Of a stretch of DNA of 64,000 bases, positions 1-11,362 are shown one piece after another; the first letter of the stretch is position 1; each line of letters begins with the position of its first letter. Below the pieces are notes generated by a model. That model had not been told where the DNA came from, did no database searches, and saw only the letters and a program-made list of their open reading frames with translations. The position numbers were made by a program, and so were the translations under genes. Origin of the DNA: Drosophila miranda (lineage: Eukaryota > Arthropoda > Insecta > Diptera > Drosophilidae); the NCBI RefSeq assembly GCF_003369915.1, contig NC_046675.1, forward strand, positions 4,898,001 to 4,962,000. The letters are read 5' to 3'.

Positions 1-668
1 GGGGTCCACCTGTATCGCTTCGTCTGTTCAGACTTATTGGAAATATATCCAAATAAATCTACTACTCCTCGTATATAACACTTTCTGCCACACACGCTTT
101 TCAAGGGTATAACAAAAAGGTAGAGAGAGAGAGAGGGAGATCTCACCGAAACCGAAAGACGAAACGAAGGAGACAACCGAGCAGACACGACGAGCCGAGC
201 AAATACACTTGTTCGGGTCTGTTGTTGTTGTATGTTTCTGAAATATGATGCCGCCAAGGCGCAGGTCATAAATAAACCAAAGACACGATCGGACAGTGAA
301 AGAGAGAGAGATGGGGAGGGGGGGAAGAGTACCCCTGGCAGACAGGAAAGTGTTGTAAGATAAGCGTTAGATAAGCGCCGGCAAACGGGAGACATACCTG
401 GAGAAAGAGAGAGGGGAGAGAGGGGAGCGTGGAGTGTGGAACCCCACCAAAAAAGTTCTCTGGAGTAAGAATGGTTTTTGATAAGAAGAGCAATGAATGA
501 AAGTTGTATAGTTTTTTGGTTGTTTTTGGGTTTTTTTTGGGATGTTGGAAGGTATACAATTTCCTGGAAGTAGTGGAAGGAGAACATCAATTTGGTGTTG
601 AGATAACCCGGAAGATGGGAGTTGAAGCCCCTCTCCATCCAACACTAGAATACCCCTTTCCTATTTAC
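1..668. other. Non-coding DNA, probably intron of the partial gene at 669-903
   Basis: This stretch follows the splice donor that ends the coding exon at 669-903 on the minus strand. It most likely belongs to that gene's intron, which leaves the window at the left edge. It is GA-rich (runs of GAGAGA near 122-135 and 300-312) and has a G/T-rich tract near 500-545. The short reading frames here show no domain, signal peptide or codon pattern that I recognise. Confidence 0.45.
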
Positions 669-903
669 CTGAACTCAAATGGATGCCCGGCAAAATCACC
701 GACGATTCCGCCTTGAAGCCCCCCGTCTGGAGGCCACTGCTGCTCGTTGGCTTCTCCATGGCCATGTCCAGGGTGGTGGAACCATCCAAATCGACGAGGG
801 TGTTGCCCTTGAAGAGACCCGCGCTGCGGTACTCCTTAGCAAAGGGTGTCGCCGCCTGGGCCGCCCCCGCGACCATTAATACCAGCCACACAATCGGGCA
901 CAT
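669..903 (-). CDS. Unidentified secreted protein, first coding exon (partial)
   Basis: This is a partial gene; later exons lie off the left edge. Reading leftwards from the ATG at 903, the product starts MCPIVWLVLMVAGAAQA, a typical signal peptide with a likely cleavage after AQA, followed by a mature N-terminus beginning ATPFAKEYRSAGLF. The exon runs about 78 codons and ends in phase 1 at a good donor (TTCAG/GTAAAT, intron beginning at 668). An in-frame ATG at 969 would add 22 residues ahead of the signal sequence. I prefer 903 because it puts the hydrophobic segment at the N-terminus. I do not recognise the family. The signal peptide implies secretion or a type I membrane protein. The promoter should lie to the right, somewhere in 904-2700. 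Confidence 0.6.
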
Positions 904-2807
904 TTCTTTTTTCACTTTGAGCCACTTCTCATACAGGTTGCACTCGATACACAGACACTCATACAACACGATAAATGGGCACCAGTCGATGGGGGGAATT
1001 ATAATTTAGACGACGCGTGACACTTTCAATTAACACCGAGCACAGAGCACAGAGTAAGCGCGAAAAAGACTGTATAACTTTTGATCATTAAATTAGTTAA
1101 GGTCGGGACCGTAAATTCAATTTTGCTCTCTTTTTGCGGCGTTTTCTTGTGTTCCGCCAGTTAGGGAAATTATGTGTGTCAGCAATTAGTTGGAGACGAC
1201 CGCCGCCCGTCCGTCCGTCCGTCAAAGCCGGGGGCTGGCCAGGGCCTTAAGTGTGTCACACGATTTTCGGGCACTGCAAAAAGATAACAGAGAGGGGGAA
1301 TAAACGATTAGTGAGAGGCTATAAGGAAGAGATGAGTACAGGCAATTACTTTCAAAAAAACATTTTCGTTGCATTTCAAAAAATGGATGGATTTTTTTGG
1401 TCAAATTTTGTCAAAAACTGCATAATAAAGTAGAATCTATGCCAAGTTCCCCATTGAAAAAGACAAAAATGGAGTAGGGTAGGAAATTCCTTCTTTCTGC
1501 ATCTCAAAACTTCTCCGAACTATAGAACCCTCTGAAAGGGTATCACCTAACATATATTGAATAACATTGTTTATAACGTTACTTTCTGTCTCTGCCATTC
1601 CCTCATTCTCATTCCTAACGGAACACATTGCCGACAGCTGTTCGAAATGCAGTTATGTTGACATACTCCAAGCGCAGGCGCAAGCGCCGTTGCAGTGATA
1701 TTTTCTATCAATCAAAAAAAAAAACACACATCCACGTTAATTTCCATATAAAGTTCCCCATAATCTGGTGGGCATGCGCGGGACGAAACAGGACTTGGGA
1801 GAGCGGATATAAGCCCACAGAAATTCCCGTAATGGGAATTAAGGAAAGGAAATTGAAAGAAAAATCCCAGCCTCTCCCACGCCCCGCTCTCAATGAAGCG
1901 CTGCGTGTGCGAGGGAGAGAGTCTGTGCGCCCTTAGCGCCGCTCATAAAAATATCAATGGAAATGCAGTTATTGTTCTTCTTGTTGGACAGAGAGAGGGA
2001 CACAGAAAGAGAGAGCAATGAAGCGCAGCGGAGGCGCAAGCACATGGTGCCAGCGTCTGTCTCGCTCGAACAGCGCTTAGGGGGAGAATATAATTAAAAG
2101 CAACAATAAAAACTGATGGATGGCCACACAGATACACTCTCGCACACACACAGAACCAAAAAGGCCTTTGAACAAAAACGAGTTTTAACAAAATATTTTT
2201 GCATTGCACAAAAAACAAACACACTCCACTCGCGCGCACAACAAACAAAACGCAATATCAAGACAATAACCGTTTTGAGTAATGTCCCCCTTGGAAAAGG
2301 GAACGAGAAAGAGCAGCGGCATGCACAGTCAAGTGCAATGTTTGTTATTGCATGTCTTTGCCAGTCCTTTGCTTGTTTTTGCAACAAAACGAAATTGGCA
2401 TACCTTTTTTTGTTTGTGTTTCCTTAAAGAACTTTTCATTAAATTCGTTTATTCCTTTTTGCACTTTCGCTTCACTCTCTTTTCGAACTAACGGTAAATC
2501 CGCGAAACGTATGGCGCACGCGAAGACAACACAGGCATAACTGCAAAACGTACGATCGCTTTTGTTGTTAACTTTGATGACAAACAGTTCGTAGTCCGCA
2601 AATACGAAATTTTTGGTTCAAACAAATATATCGGCCAACAACCAAACGAGCGCGCGCAACGAACCGCACGATCGAAAATTCAGAAAAAAATTACACCATC
2701 TGTGTTGGCAGTGTGACCGAAGGAACAAATTTAACCCACTTGAGCCCCCTCTATTTAAACAGTTGAACGACTTGGGGTGCATGGCGGAAAATCCTACTTA
2801 TTGTAAA
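904..2807. other. Non-coding DNA upstream of the partial secreted-protein gene
   Basis: No convincing coding exon was found. The stretch should hold the 5' leader and promoter of the minus-strand gene at 669-903. It contains a short GTCC/GTCCGTCC run near 1208-1222, an A-rich tract near 1717-1728, and CA-rich sequence near 2128-2152. No TATA box or initiator could be placed with confidence. Confidence 0.4.
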
Positions 2808-3070
2808 TTCTTATTGTAGATCCTTCCTTTTAACTCGCAAAAAACCCGACGAATCTTTCACCAGAACTGGGCTAAAATTATTACATTTTCATTATTTTCG
2901 GTGTGATATTAAAATACCCTCTGGGCTTACAATGGGTTAATCGTTCTCCGTCAAAGATTGGAAATCATATTCCCCGATTTTGATATTCGATTTGATATTG
3001 CTAGCTAGCTGGGACTTCCATACCTGAAGACATGATTTTATCCGATGGATAGATCAATTTTCTACTTGAC
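2808..3070. repeat. Dispersed repeat, divergent relative of 20698-20905
   Basis: The stretch shares an ordered series of blocks with 20698-20905 and with its duplicate after 23850: TTGTAGAT, AAAATACCC, GGGTTAATCGTT (GGGCTAATCGTT in the other copy), GAAATCATATTCC, ACTTC, and ACATGATTTTATCC (ACATAATTTTATCC in the other copy). The order and spacing are kept but the intervening bases differ, so this is an old repeat family. I saw no terminal inverted repeat and no reading frame, so the element class is open. A shared non-mobile origin cannot be excluded. Confidence 0.6.
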
Positions 3071-3427
3071 TGGCTCATTTAAACTACTCCCTTTTATTGG
3101 ATTTTGGACTTTTTAGCGAAAAAAGTCAATCGTGATCATTCTTGGCAACATTTTTTTGGTTTTGGTTCTTGCGAGCTAGTTCCTACGGGCCTTACCTAGG
3201 TACTTACTGGTAGCCAAAAATTCTTAATTTATGAACTACTTCCGCGCTATTGATAACAGTGGTGGCCTGTTAAATTTGATACACTGCTAACTGTACACTG
3301 TAATGTAGAGTTAGCGCCATCTGTTGTTAGTTACATAAATTATACATGGGAAAACATGCAAAGGGAAATTTTAAAAGAGAAGATCTAACTAAAAAACTAC
3401 ACTTGCACCTTAACATTACATTAACAT

Positions 3428-3809
3428 TTATCTCTCCTGCTCCTTACCAGAAGTGTTCTTGCTTCCCTTAACAGCCTTGAAGTTTTTTTTGTTAAAGAAA
3501 GTGGCAAAATCAAACGTAAACACAAAAATATATATATAATTTCTTGTTGGTCCTGGACTATCAAGCAAATGGCTGCCCAGGCTTTCGTGTTCTTCATAGC
3601 TGATTTCGAGACTTCTTCGAGTACAATTTCCTACTGTTTGTATGAAATGGCCCTGAATCCTGATATACAGAGCAGCAGCAGAGAGGAAATCGAAACTTTT
3701 CTCCAAAATGTGGAAGGAGGCGATACGATGCTTTCGCAGAAATGAGCTTCCGTAGAAAGAGCATTACCAGGGCAGGCAACAATGAACCAGTTGAACATAA
3801 GTCTCGCAA
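3428..3809 (-). other. Unassigned minus-strand reading frames, possible decayed gene
   Basis: Two overlapping minus-strand frames cover this area. One (from 3706 down to 3428) includes residues such as EKSFDFLSAAALYIRIQGHF and ends with a lysine-rich GSKNTSGKEQER tail. The other (from 3809 down to 3594) starts MRDLCSTGSLLPALV. Neither matches a family I know. The first begins with TTG rather than ATG and contains an AT-rich, low-quality middle. A decayed gene, a spliced small gene or chance are all possible. Confidence 0.2.
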
Positions 3810-3990
3810 ATGACTATAAAATGCACCAGTTAGTATATCAATAAGCGTTCCTTGGTGATATATTTGATCAATCTAATTTTGAATGCTCCATATCTGTAGG
3901 ATTAATCCACATATGCATATTGCTTAGAGAACCACTAACTGAAACCAGCGATCCTAGTGATGCTGTCCATCCCTGTGGAAATAAAATGGC

Positions 3991-4082
3991 GACAACGTCA
4001 AATTTTGACAGCTGACAACGTCAAATATTGACAGCTGACGACGTCAAATATTGACAGCTGACAACGTAAACTTTGCCAGCTG
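3991..4082. repeat. 23-bp tandem repeat, about four units, each with a CAGCTG E-box
   Basis: Units of consensus GACAACGTCAAATATTGACAGCT follow one another at 3991, 4014, 4037 and 4060; the last is shorter and diverged. CAGCTG occurs at 4009, 4032, 4055 and 4077, and TGACAG half-sites precede the first three. The array lies about 1.4 kb upstream of the rough start codon. CAGCTG is an E-box bound by bHLH proteins and TGACAG is a core of TALE homeodomain sites. A regulatory role for rough is inference. Confidence 0.8.
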
Positions 4083-5449
4083 TCAACTCGCCAATTTTCA
4101 TTGGTTGAAAATATTCCAGCCAATGAGAAGGAAGAGGGGAGAAAAAATTTGTCCTCCACAGTGGTTGAGACACAGTTGAAACTTTAAATACTTAAATATA
4201 TTATTAGGGAATTTCAAATTAAATTATGTAAATACAAATTAAATAATAGAAATAATAATATATAGTATTATAATAATGTTTCAAGAAAGATCGTTTCGGA
4301 TCATTTATATATTTGATATAAAAAATGTGTCTGTGAATACAAAGTTTCGGCTATTCTATTTTCTTTACATTAATTCTTGAAAAATCGCGGCTTTCTATTG
4401 CATTGGATACTGCCAGCTGTGTAATGTTATTATAAGTCAGTACATAATACCAACGGCAGTGATATTTGAAACATATTAGTTTCTGCACGTAAATGCTTGA
4501 TAATTCGCGGTACAACGGGAGTATTTTTTCGTCTTTAGCAAGTGAGACAGTGGTTTTCATAGACTATAAATCTTGAATCCCTTCAACAGCAAGTAGGAAC
4601 ATCCCATCAGAAGATAATTTGATTTTTTTACCGGGAATGTACTAAATATGATCTTTCTTCTTTTTTGGTACATGCAACAGCTCCATGATCTTGTCTTTTG
4701 GTTAATCTTCTGCAAGTTGGCGGAGAGGAACTCGACCTTTGTGGCCCGCTTACATGTCTTTCATTATAATACATATTTACTTAATAGTAATGCTTTATCT
4801 ATTGGATTTTGGAACTAGCTAAGTTCTGTAGTGAATAGAATATAGAATTTCTTTGATCGGGGCTGTCTCTGTTCAGACATCGCCTCATAAGGCAGTACAG
4901 TCTTTCATTTCCGGGCAACATCATCACCCACATTCGCTGTGAACAGAGAAGGGTCTCTTAAAACCTTTCCATATTTTTGAGAATTCCTTGTAGCAATACC
5001 AGAGTTCTGTTAACGAAGGTTCTGTTGGACTCCAACAGAGAACTGTTCACAGACTGCAGGAGCTTTCAATCCTCCACCGAAAACAACCCTCTGTGGGGTA
5101 ACATTCTGTTGGGGGTGTGTTCCTTATGTTGTTTTATTCAAGTTTCGTCCAGAATTCAGCCAATCAGAGCCTCTCAGCCCTTGTTTGCCGGTCTGCGGCG
5201 GATGATATTTTTTTATTAAGCGGAATTTTAGGCGTCTTTGCTGTTAATTTTTTTGATGTGGCGCATAAATTGTTTGTTATTGCCAGCGCAGGATAACCGT
5301 CGTCGTCGCAGTCGCCGTCGCCGTCGCCGTCGCTTGACCCACGGCCGGGCATCGGAAGTAACGCCAATTTCAGTCGCTCGCCGATTAACCAAGCGATTAG
5401 TCGTTCATTTAGTCGTTCCGTGACCATAACCGAACCGAACCGGTCCCAA
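4083..5449. other. Upstream and 5' leader DNA of rough
   Basis: AT-rich sequence to about 4650, then sequence of more balanced composition up to the rough start. A GTC/GCC trinucleotide-hexanucleotide run (GTCGCC repeated) lies at about 5290-5335, just ahead of the coding start, and probably sits in the 5' leader. No other gene is supported here. A 69-codon minus-strand frame at 4351-4560 has no recognisable features. Confidence 0.4.
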
Positions 5450-8400
5450 ATGCAACGCCAACACCAAGATCTGGGGGCTGCCGTGGAGGGAAATGCTAGG
5501 GATACCATCAAGACCTCCAGTCCCATTCCGATACGCCTTCCGTCGCAGACAAACACAAATATCCCGACTCCGCAGCGTCCGTCGTCGCCGCGGCAGTTCT
5601 TCGAGCGACTCTACGGGCACCTCGAGACGCGCAGCAGCGAGAGCGGCGACATCGATGTGGGCACCCACCACAAGCCCCCGCCGCCCTGCGACACGCCCTA
5701 CCACAGCGACGGAGGCAGCGTGTCGTCTCCGGACATCTCCATCAGCGATGAGCGCGTGTCGCTCGTTGGATTTCCCCCATATGACATTTATGGTGCCTCC
5801 AAGGATTACCCGCCGCCGCCGCAGCAGCAGAAGCACAGCTACGTGGATCCGCCGCCTGGGATTACCACGGGAAATGGGGCTTCCGTAGCCGTACTGCCAC
5901 CTGGATTTCCACCTGGTTTTCCTGGTGATCCGCATTTCAGCGCTGGATTTACTGCCTTTTGTGAGTAGAACCTAAGATCTCATCATGTTTGCCAGGAGAT
6001 TGAATAGATTACGGATGTTTGAGGTAGAAAATGTTGCTCATTGAAGGATCCTAAAGAGGTGTCTTAATAGATATTTTGATTGGGTTTAAGGTCTTTAGAA
6101 GGTTCCTTTGAAATCAAGATAAGGATACCCTGAGGTCGCGACACGCGTGCTTTAGACTTAAACTCAAAAAAGGCCTTGAATTACGACTGGAATTAGTGAG
6201 GACTATGTTTAGTGCCAAAATATATCTAATCTGTCTAATATATCCATCTATATATTTAAGAAATATCTAAAGATAGTCTCAAGGTCTTACGGTGATCAGT
6301 AGCTATAGGAAAACTTAAGGCCAAATCCGCTGAACGACACCAGCCTTCACCCAATAGAACACCTTCCATTCCCACATGTTCACATGATACACCCACAAAT
6401 CAATGACCACAACCACACTTTTCTCTTTGCCTCTCAACCCTTAGATCTTATTATGAGGTTTGTTGTTCTTAAGCGCTAAGTACATGGGTAAATTTGAGCT
6501 ACTACGAAATGGTGCCTAACTAAAAACCATACAGTTTGGTGTAATTTCTTTTGTACTACTTTGGGGGTGTCTTTGGAGTTTTCGGGTCCTCGGTGGTACC
6601 TGCCGGGGGCTTCTCCTCGTGGCACAGCAGGTTCATGTTACGTAGCTCCAGGCTGAGGAACATCTTAAGGTTCGGATCGGTGATCTTGCTGAGGACTATC
6701 TCTCGGGCACGCTCATCATTGTTGTCCAGAAGTTTGGCCAGCGTCTGGGCGTAGTCCAGCCAGACGCAATTGGCACAGCCGGACATGCAGCATGTGGTGG
6801 GCTCTGGGGGTATCTGAAAGGGGAAAAACCTATTAAGAAATCTGTTGGAAAAGGCTTCGATCTTGTGGAAGCACTTACCACAATGTCCTTTGGCGTTTTG
6901 TCGGCCAAGTGCCTGGCCAGGGAAGCGATAGCCCAGCGTCCTCCTCCTCCTCCACCACGCCTGAGGAGCAAACAGCGCGGGCAACTGAAGCCCAGAGGAG
7001 CCAGCATTTTGCACCAGATCCCGAAACTCTATGACTGGTAAGGCGTTGAGGAAGTGATGAGCATTTCACACGCCTTCACCGACAGAAACAGGTGCCGCCG
7101 AGTGTCGGCCCGTAAAGACTTGGTTCCGCCGGAACTACAAAAAATCGGATGCAGAAAAAACCCCTGATTAAGTGCAAGTGCTATTGAATATCCTTACAGC
7201 AAGGATTATGCAGAAATCAGTAATGAAAAAATCTCCAGAAGGAGGGGGAATGGCCACACAATGAGAAATGGGGAAAAGAAATTAGTTGGGGCGAAAAAAA
7301 AAAACAGAAAAAATGAATGAGAAGAAGAAAAAAATTAAAATGCATTCAGCTGTGAAAGTTTTCGTTTACTTGCGGCATTTTCGTTTTCTTATGCGGTTGT
7401 ATGGGGTCTGAGGTTCGAGGTTTGTGGCTTGGGACGGGGGAGGGGGATTCAGGTGTGTTGCAGGTGTGGCAAGAAGGATAATGAAAAAGGATCATGCCGC
7501 ACTGGAGGCAGTGAGGCAAATGCGTAATCATGGAAGCAATTGATGAAATTGTTTGCCAGCGGAAAAGGTTAAGTTATTCGATGGAGCTTTAATGAAACAT
7601 TTCGAAGGAAATATTTATGTAAATATATAAATATATATTTCTTAAAGAATTGCTGGCAATTTTCATCTAATTAAATAATGGTTTTTTGTGGTACACTCGA
7701 ATCTACATATATTCTTTTTTTTTTGCAGAATATAGCATTGCAGTGTTATGGAAATAAATTCGTTATAGAAGTGTAGAGAAGTTCGACTGTATCTTAATGA
7801 AAATTCTATTTTTATTGCTAAGATTCATTCTCGTTAAAATCTATATAGTTTTATTTCTATATCTATAAAAAACCAGCTCTTTGAGACTCTGGAGAGAATA
7901 AATATATCTCATACTATATGAAATCCTAGAACATCTCCAACCCTAGGCTATCCTTAATTCCTTCCTTCTTTAACAAATTTATGAAATATGAATACTGCAT
8001 CTTCTTGAAGCAAATTCATGAATTATAAGGTTTTCCATTCAATAAAATTAAGAAAATTGTGGAATAGTTATGTTTTTTAGATATTATTTTTGAAATTTAA
8101 AGTCGTTTGGGAATAGCTTTCGATAGGAATATGTTCAAAAATTGATGTTACAATCCACAGATCGAGACAGACTAATCTTAACGATATAATGTGATCCTGA
8201 ATCCAACATTTTGTGGACTGTCTCGCTGTCTAGACTAAAGTCTAAACCTTAACGCCACGCCTATTGTTCCTAAAACAGAAACTAAATCAAAGCGAAATCT
8301 ATGAAATCTATACCTATACAATATTCATTTAGTTTCAAGCTGAACTTGTACAAATCATAAGTAAGCCAACAAAAAAAATTAGCATTGTAATTGAGCTTGA

Positions 8401-10504
8401 CAGGAAACCTAAAAAAACAGACACACACACTCTGGAGAAAGTTCCAAAGGGGGAACCACAACAGAACCGACCAAAGGACACTTGCATATCGAATTTCACA
8501 TGTGATTTCAAAGAAGAGCCAGAAAGGAAGAAGGCGAAAAAACTTGTCAGGAAAAAAAATAACTTAAGCCTTAAGAACTTTTGAGGCAAAAGGGGTAATC
8601 AAGTAAAAACTACTCGTAGAGATTACCAATGTACCGCCCCTGGGTCCACACTTCCCCGTTCCCCGATCCCCCTTTCAACACCCACCGAAACAACTTGTCA
8701 GCTTCGCCTTGTTACATCAATTAGAAGCCTCTAAAACCCACCAAACAATGTTGTGTGGGTGGTTTTATAGGGGAGGGAAGAGGGGGGTCTAGAGCGGGGC
8801 ATAATGTGCGGTTGGTTGGACCACGACAGAGCGACAGAGACACCACACTCTCGGCGAATGCAAACAAACGAATAGTCGGACGGATGGCTGGATGGCTGGC
8901 TGGGAGAGTCGTCCTCACGGATGATAATAATGATGATGATGAGAGGCTGAGAGAGGGAGGGACAGCCAGCTGTTGGTATTGTTAAAAGTTTCCCGGATCA
9001 GCAGCATAGGATTGCCCAAAACGAAGAAGCAGTAAAAAACAGGAAACTTTGAGAGGACTGAAACACGTGTAAAATGCATTCTCTAATGTGCACCACAAAC
9101 GCGATGAAGAGCCCGAGGGAGGCATTGGTTAATTATTTGTTTAACTTAACAGACACGCAAACCACATTCCGAATCGTTTAGTTCGTTGAGGACACGGCTT
9201 GATGGTTTGTTAATGTAAGATTAATTTCGCTCTAACATCTCTATTGTGTGATAGCATATGAATGGGCAGGGGATTGGGATTGGAATTGGGAATAGAAATA
9301 ATTATGACTATGAATAAACGTTTACAAATTCGAAAGGCACTGAAATGATGATCTATTTGGTAATTTGTTGGGTATGGAGAGTACTTGAGGCTTTGGAAAT
9401 GGCTTTAGAAGTTAGGCCTATGATGTGGGGATTGAATGTGCTATAAGAATGTATGTATGGGTGGGTAAATGATTATTATTCAGGAACATATCTTTAGAAA
9501 TGAATTGGGAGTTTGGTTTAAATATATTACCCACTAAAGGAAATTTGGATTTTGAACAGATATGGCTAGAAATACGCAGGATTGGAATAGATCAAACCAC
9601 AAATATTCACCCCTTTTGGCTATACATAAGTATCCCTAATCACAAGAATTTCTTCAACAAAAGTTATCGGAAATCCCTTTAGCACTGTGTGACACCCTTT
9701 GTTCCCCATTTCAGTGGCACGCCGTCGTCGCAAAGAGGGAAGACAGCGTCGCCAGCGAACCACCTTCAGCACCGAGCAGACGCTGCGTCTGGAGGTGGAG
9801 TTCCATCGGAACGAGTACATCTCCAGGAGTCGCCGCTTCGAGCTGGCCGAAACGCTGCGGCTCACAGAGACCCAGATCAAGATCTGGTTTCAGAATCGTC
9901 GGGCAAAGGATAAACGGATTGAGAAGGCGCAAATCGATCAGCACTACAGGTGAGTGGAGTACCGAAAAATGGAAATGGGAAAGGGGGTTGGGATTGGGCG
10001 AGGGTCTCCCCCCTTTTGAAACGGAAGTAATTCAAGGAAATGTCACAAGTTTAATTGATGTCCCCCACATTAAATTAACACGAAATTAATTTTACGACAT
10101 TTATGCGCACACAAACGCAATTAGACAGCGGACATATCCTTATCGAGGGGGTGTCCTCAAGCCGAGTGCCGAGTATTATTTGATGTAATCAATTTTTCAG
10201 GAACTTTGTCGTGGCCAATGGTTTTATGAGCTCTATAATGGGTCAGACTACACCGAGTTATGCCCCCGCGCCCGCCAGCAGTGCGACGTCCCTACCAGTG
10301 GGCCTCGCTTACTATCCAACGCTGCCAAAGGACAGCACGCAGGGCCAGCACGTAAATAACAATGGTGGACATCCAGATGCTAATTATATAGACATCGAAG
10401 AGCGATACGAGACGCAGCAACGCCGACGCCTTTCCTTCAACATCAGCAACAGCGTCGGTGGCGGCAGCGCAAGTGCCAGCAGTCGAGCAGTCAATACTTG
10501 CTAG
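5450..10504 (+). CDS. ro: Homeodomain transcription factor Rough
   Basis: Rough is a nuclear homeodomain factor needed for photoreceptor patterning in the eye disc, where it limits atonal and R8 fate (established for D. melanogaster). Exons 5450-5960, 9715-9949 and 10201-10504 join in phase (511+235+304 nt) to give 349 residues, close to the fly protein. The homeodomain covers about residues 182-241: it opens with [16 protein letters not shown] and contains recognition-helix [12 protein letters not shown] with Gln at position 50. The N-terminal exon is Pro/Ser-rich; the C-terminal exon carries [11 protein letters not shown]. Splice sites are TTTT/GTGAGT, TTTCAG/T, CAG/GTGAGT and TTTCAG/G. I chose the ATG at 5450 ([14 protein letters not shown]) because it matches the known N-terminus; an in-frame ATG at 5420 would add ten residues. 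An AATAAA lies at about 10583. Confidence 0.96.
5961..9714. other. rough intron 1
   Basis: A 3.75-kb intron with GTGAGT donor and TTTCAG acceptor. It carries the antisense OXLD1-like gene at 6556-7007. The rest (7010-9714) is AT-rich non-coding sequence with a GATGAT run near 8926-8942 and a GGGGGA-rich patch near 7433-7447. In D. melanogaster, eye enhancer activity is associated with rough, but I cannot point to a specific site here. Confidence 0.7.
6556..7007 (-). CDS. OXLD1-like (oxidoreductase-like domain) mitochondrial protein, nested in rough
   Basis: A two-exon gene on the strand opposite rough, wholly inside rough intron 1. Exon 1 (7007 to 6879, 43 codons) starts [12 protein letters not shown] and is Arg/Gly-rich with few acids, as in a mitochondrial targeting sequence. 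A 65-nt intron (donor GTG/GTAAGT, acceptor TTTCAG/A) leads to exon 2 (6813 to 6556). Exon 2 carries the hallmark of the oxidoreductase-like family (OXLD1, Pfam PF09791): [20 protein letters not shown], where the CC-x3-C-x2-C cysteines are diagnostic. Total is 128 residues. OXLD1 proteins are small mitochondrial proteins of poorly known function. The tail is a Pro/Thr/Lys-rich segment ([12 protein letters not shown]). An ATG in another frame at 7069 is not used in this model. Confidence 0.85.
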
Positions 10505-11362
10505 CAATTAACCAGGAAACTACTTTTAACTGAGCTTTAACGTAGATTTAGCCACTAATCATCAGCTTAAGCTAATTACCGAATAAATTTAGCTGCAAAA
10601 AAATCACTTAACCAACTTATTTCTCTGGTTATCTCACCTTTTAGACACTAGTGAAAGTTTGTACAGAACATTACCACACTCTTGGCCCCGCGGGTTTTTG
10701 TTTATATAAGAAAAGAGACAAAAAAAATTTTGTTTTTACAAATAGAAGAAAAACTAACAAACAAAAATGCAGCCCTCTGGGGCAAACAGCTGTTGCTTAA
10801 CAGGGGCATGTAAAGTGCAACAGTGACATGTTAGGCGCCAAGCGATAGTTACGATACTATCGATTTTCGTTGTATTTTCCATTATTTTTTATGTTGAAAT
10901 CGTGTAGAAATGCCATTTAGAGCCATGTCCCAGGCCACATCGATCAATTCGCATCAAAATAAACATTATTTTTCGAATATGGCGGAATGAAAGACATACC
11001 AAATAGTGGATAACGAAGGTTTCACACTGGCGCTTCCATGGAGCGTTTTTTCATCGGAATATTTACGGTATATTCTCAACCACAACCTGCAGTTAGAGCG
11101 GTTGTTAGCCGATGTTTTTCAAATGCAACTCTGAAAAATTGTCATTGTCAAAACGTAAACAATGATTGTGACAAAATAAACATAAAAGCAACAACAATCT
11201 GTTTTTGACGGATGGTGGACGGCGGATAGCCTATTACCATCAATAGTGGCGCCTCTCGATAGTTTTGAAATGAATGATTTAACACATCGATACTATCGAT
11301 AGTGCCCCGGATGGTTTGACACCTCTACCTGCAGTTTATTTGGTTATAAATTAACTTTAACC
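10505..11362. promoter_or_regulatory. rough 3' end and Rb97D promoter region with DRE motifs
   Basis: The rough 3' UTR (AATAAA at about 10583) occupies the first part. Towards Rb97D are several TATCGAT-type motifs: CTATCGATT at 10857, TCTCGATAG at about 11256, and a doublet around 11285-11302 that includes a perfect TATCGATA at 11294. TATCGATA is the DRE core bound by DREF, and its CGATA part is bound by the insulator protein BEAF-32; it is common at housekeeping promoters. The perfect site is 69 bp upstream of the Rb97D start codon. No TATA box is evident. The role is inferred from motif and position. Confidence 0.65.
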
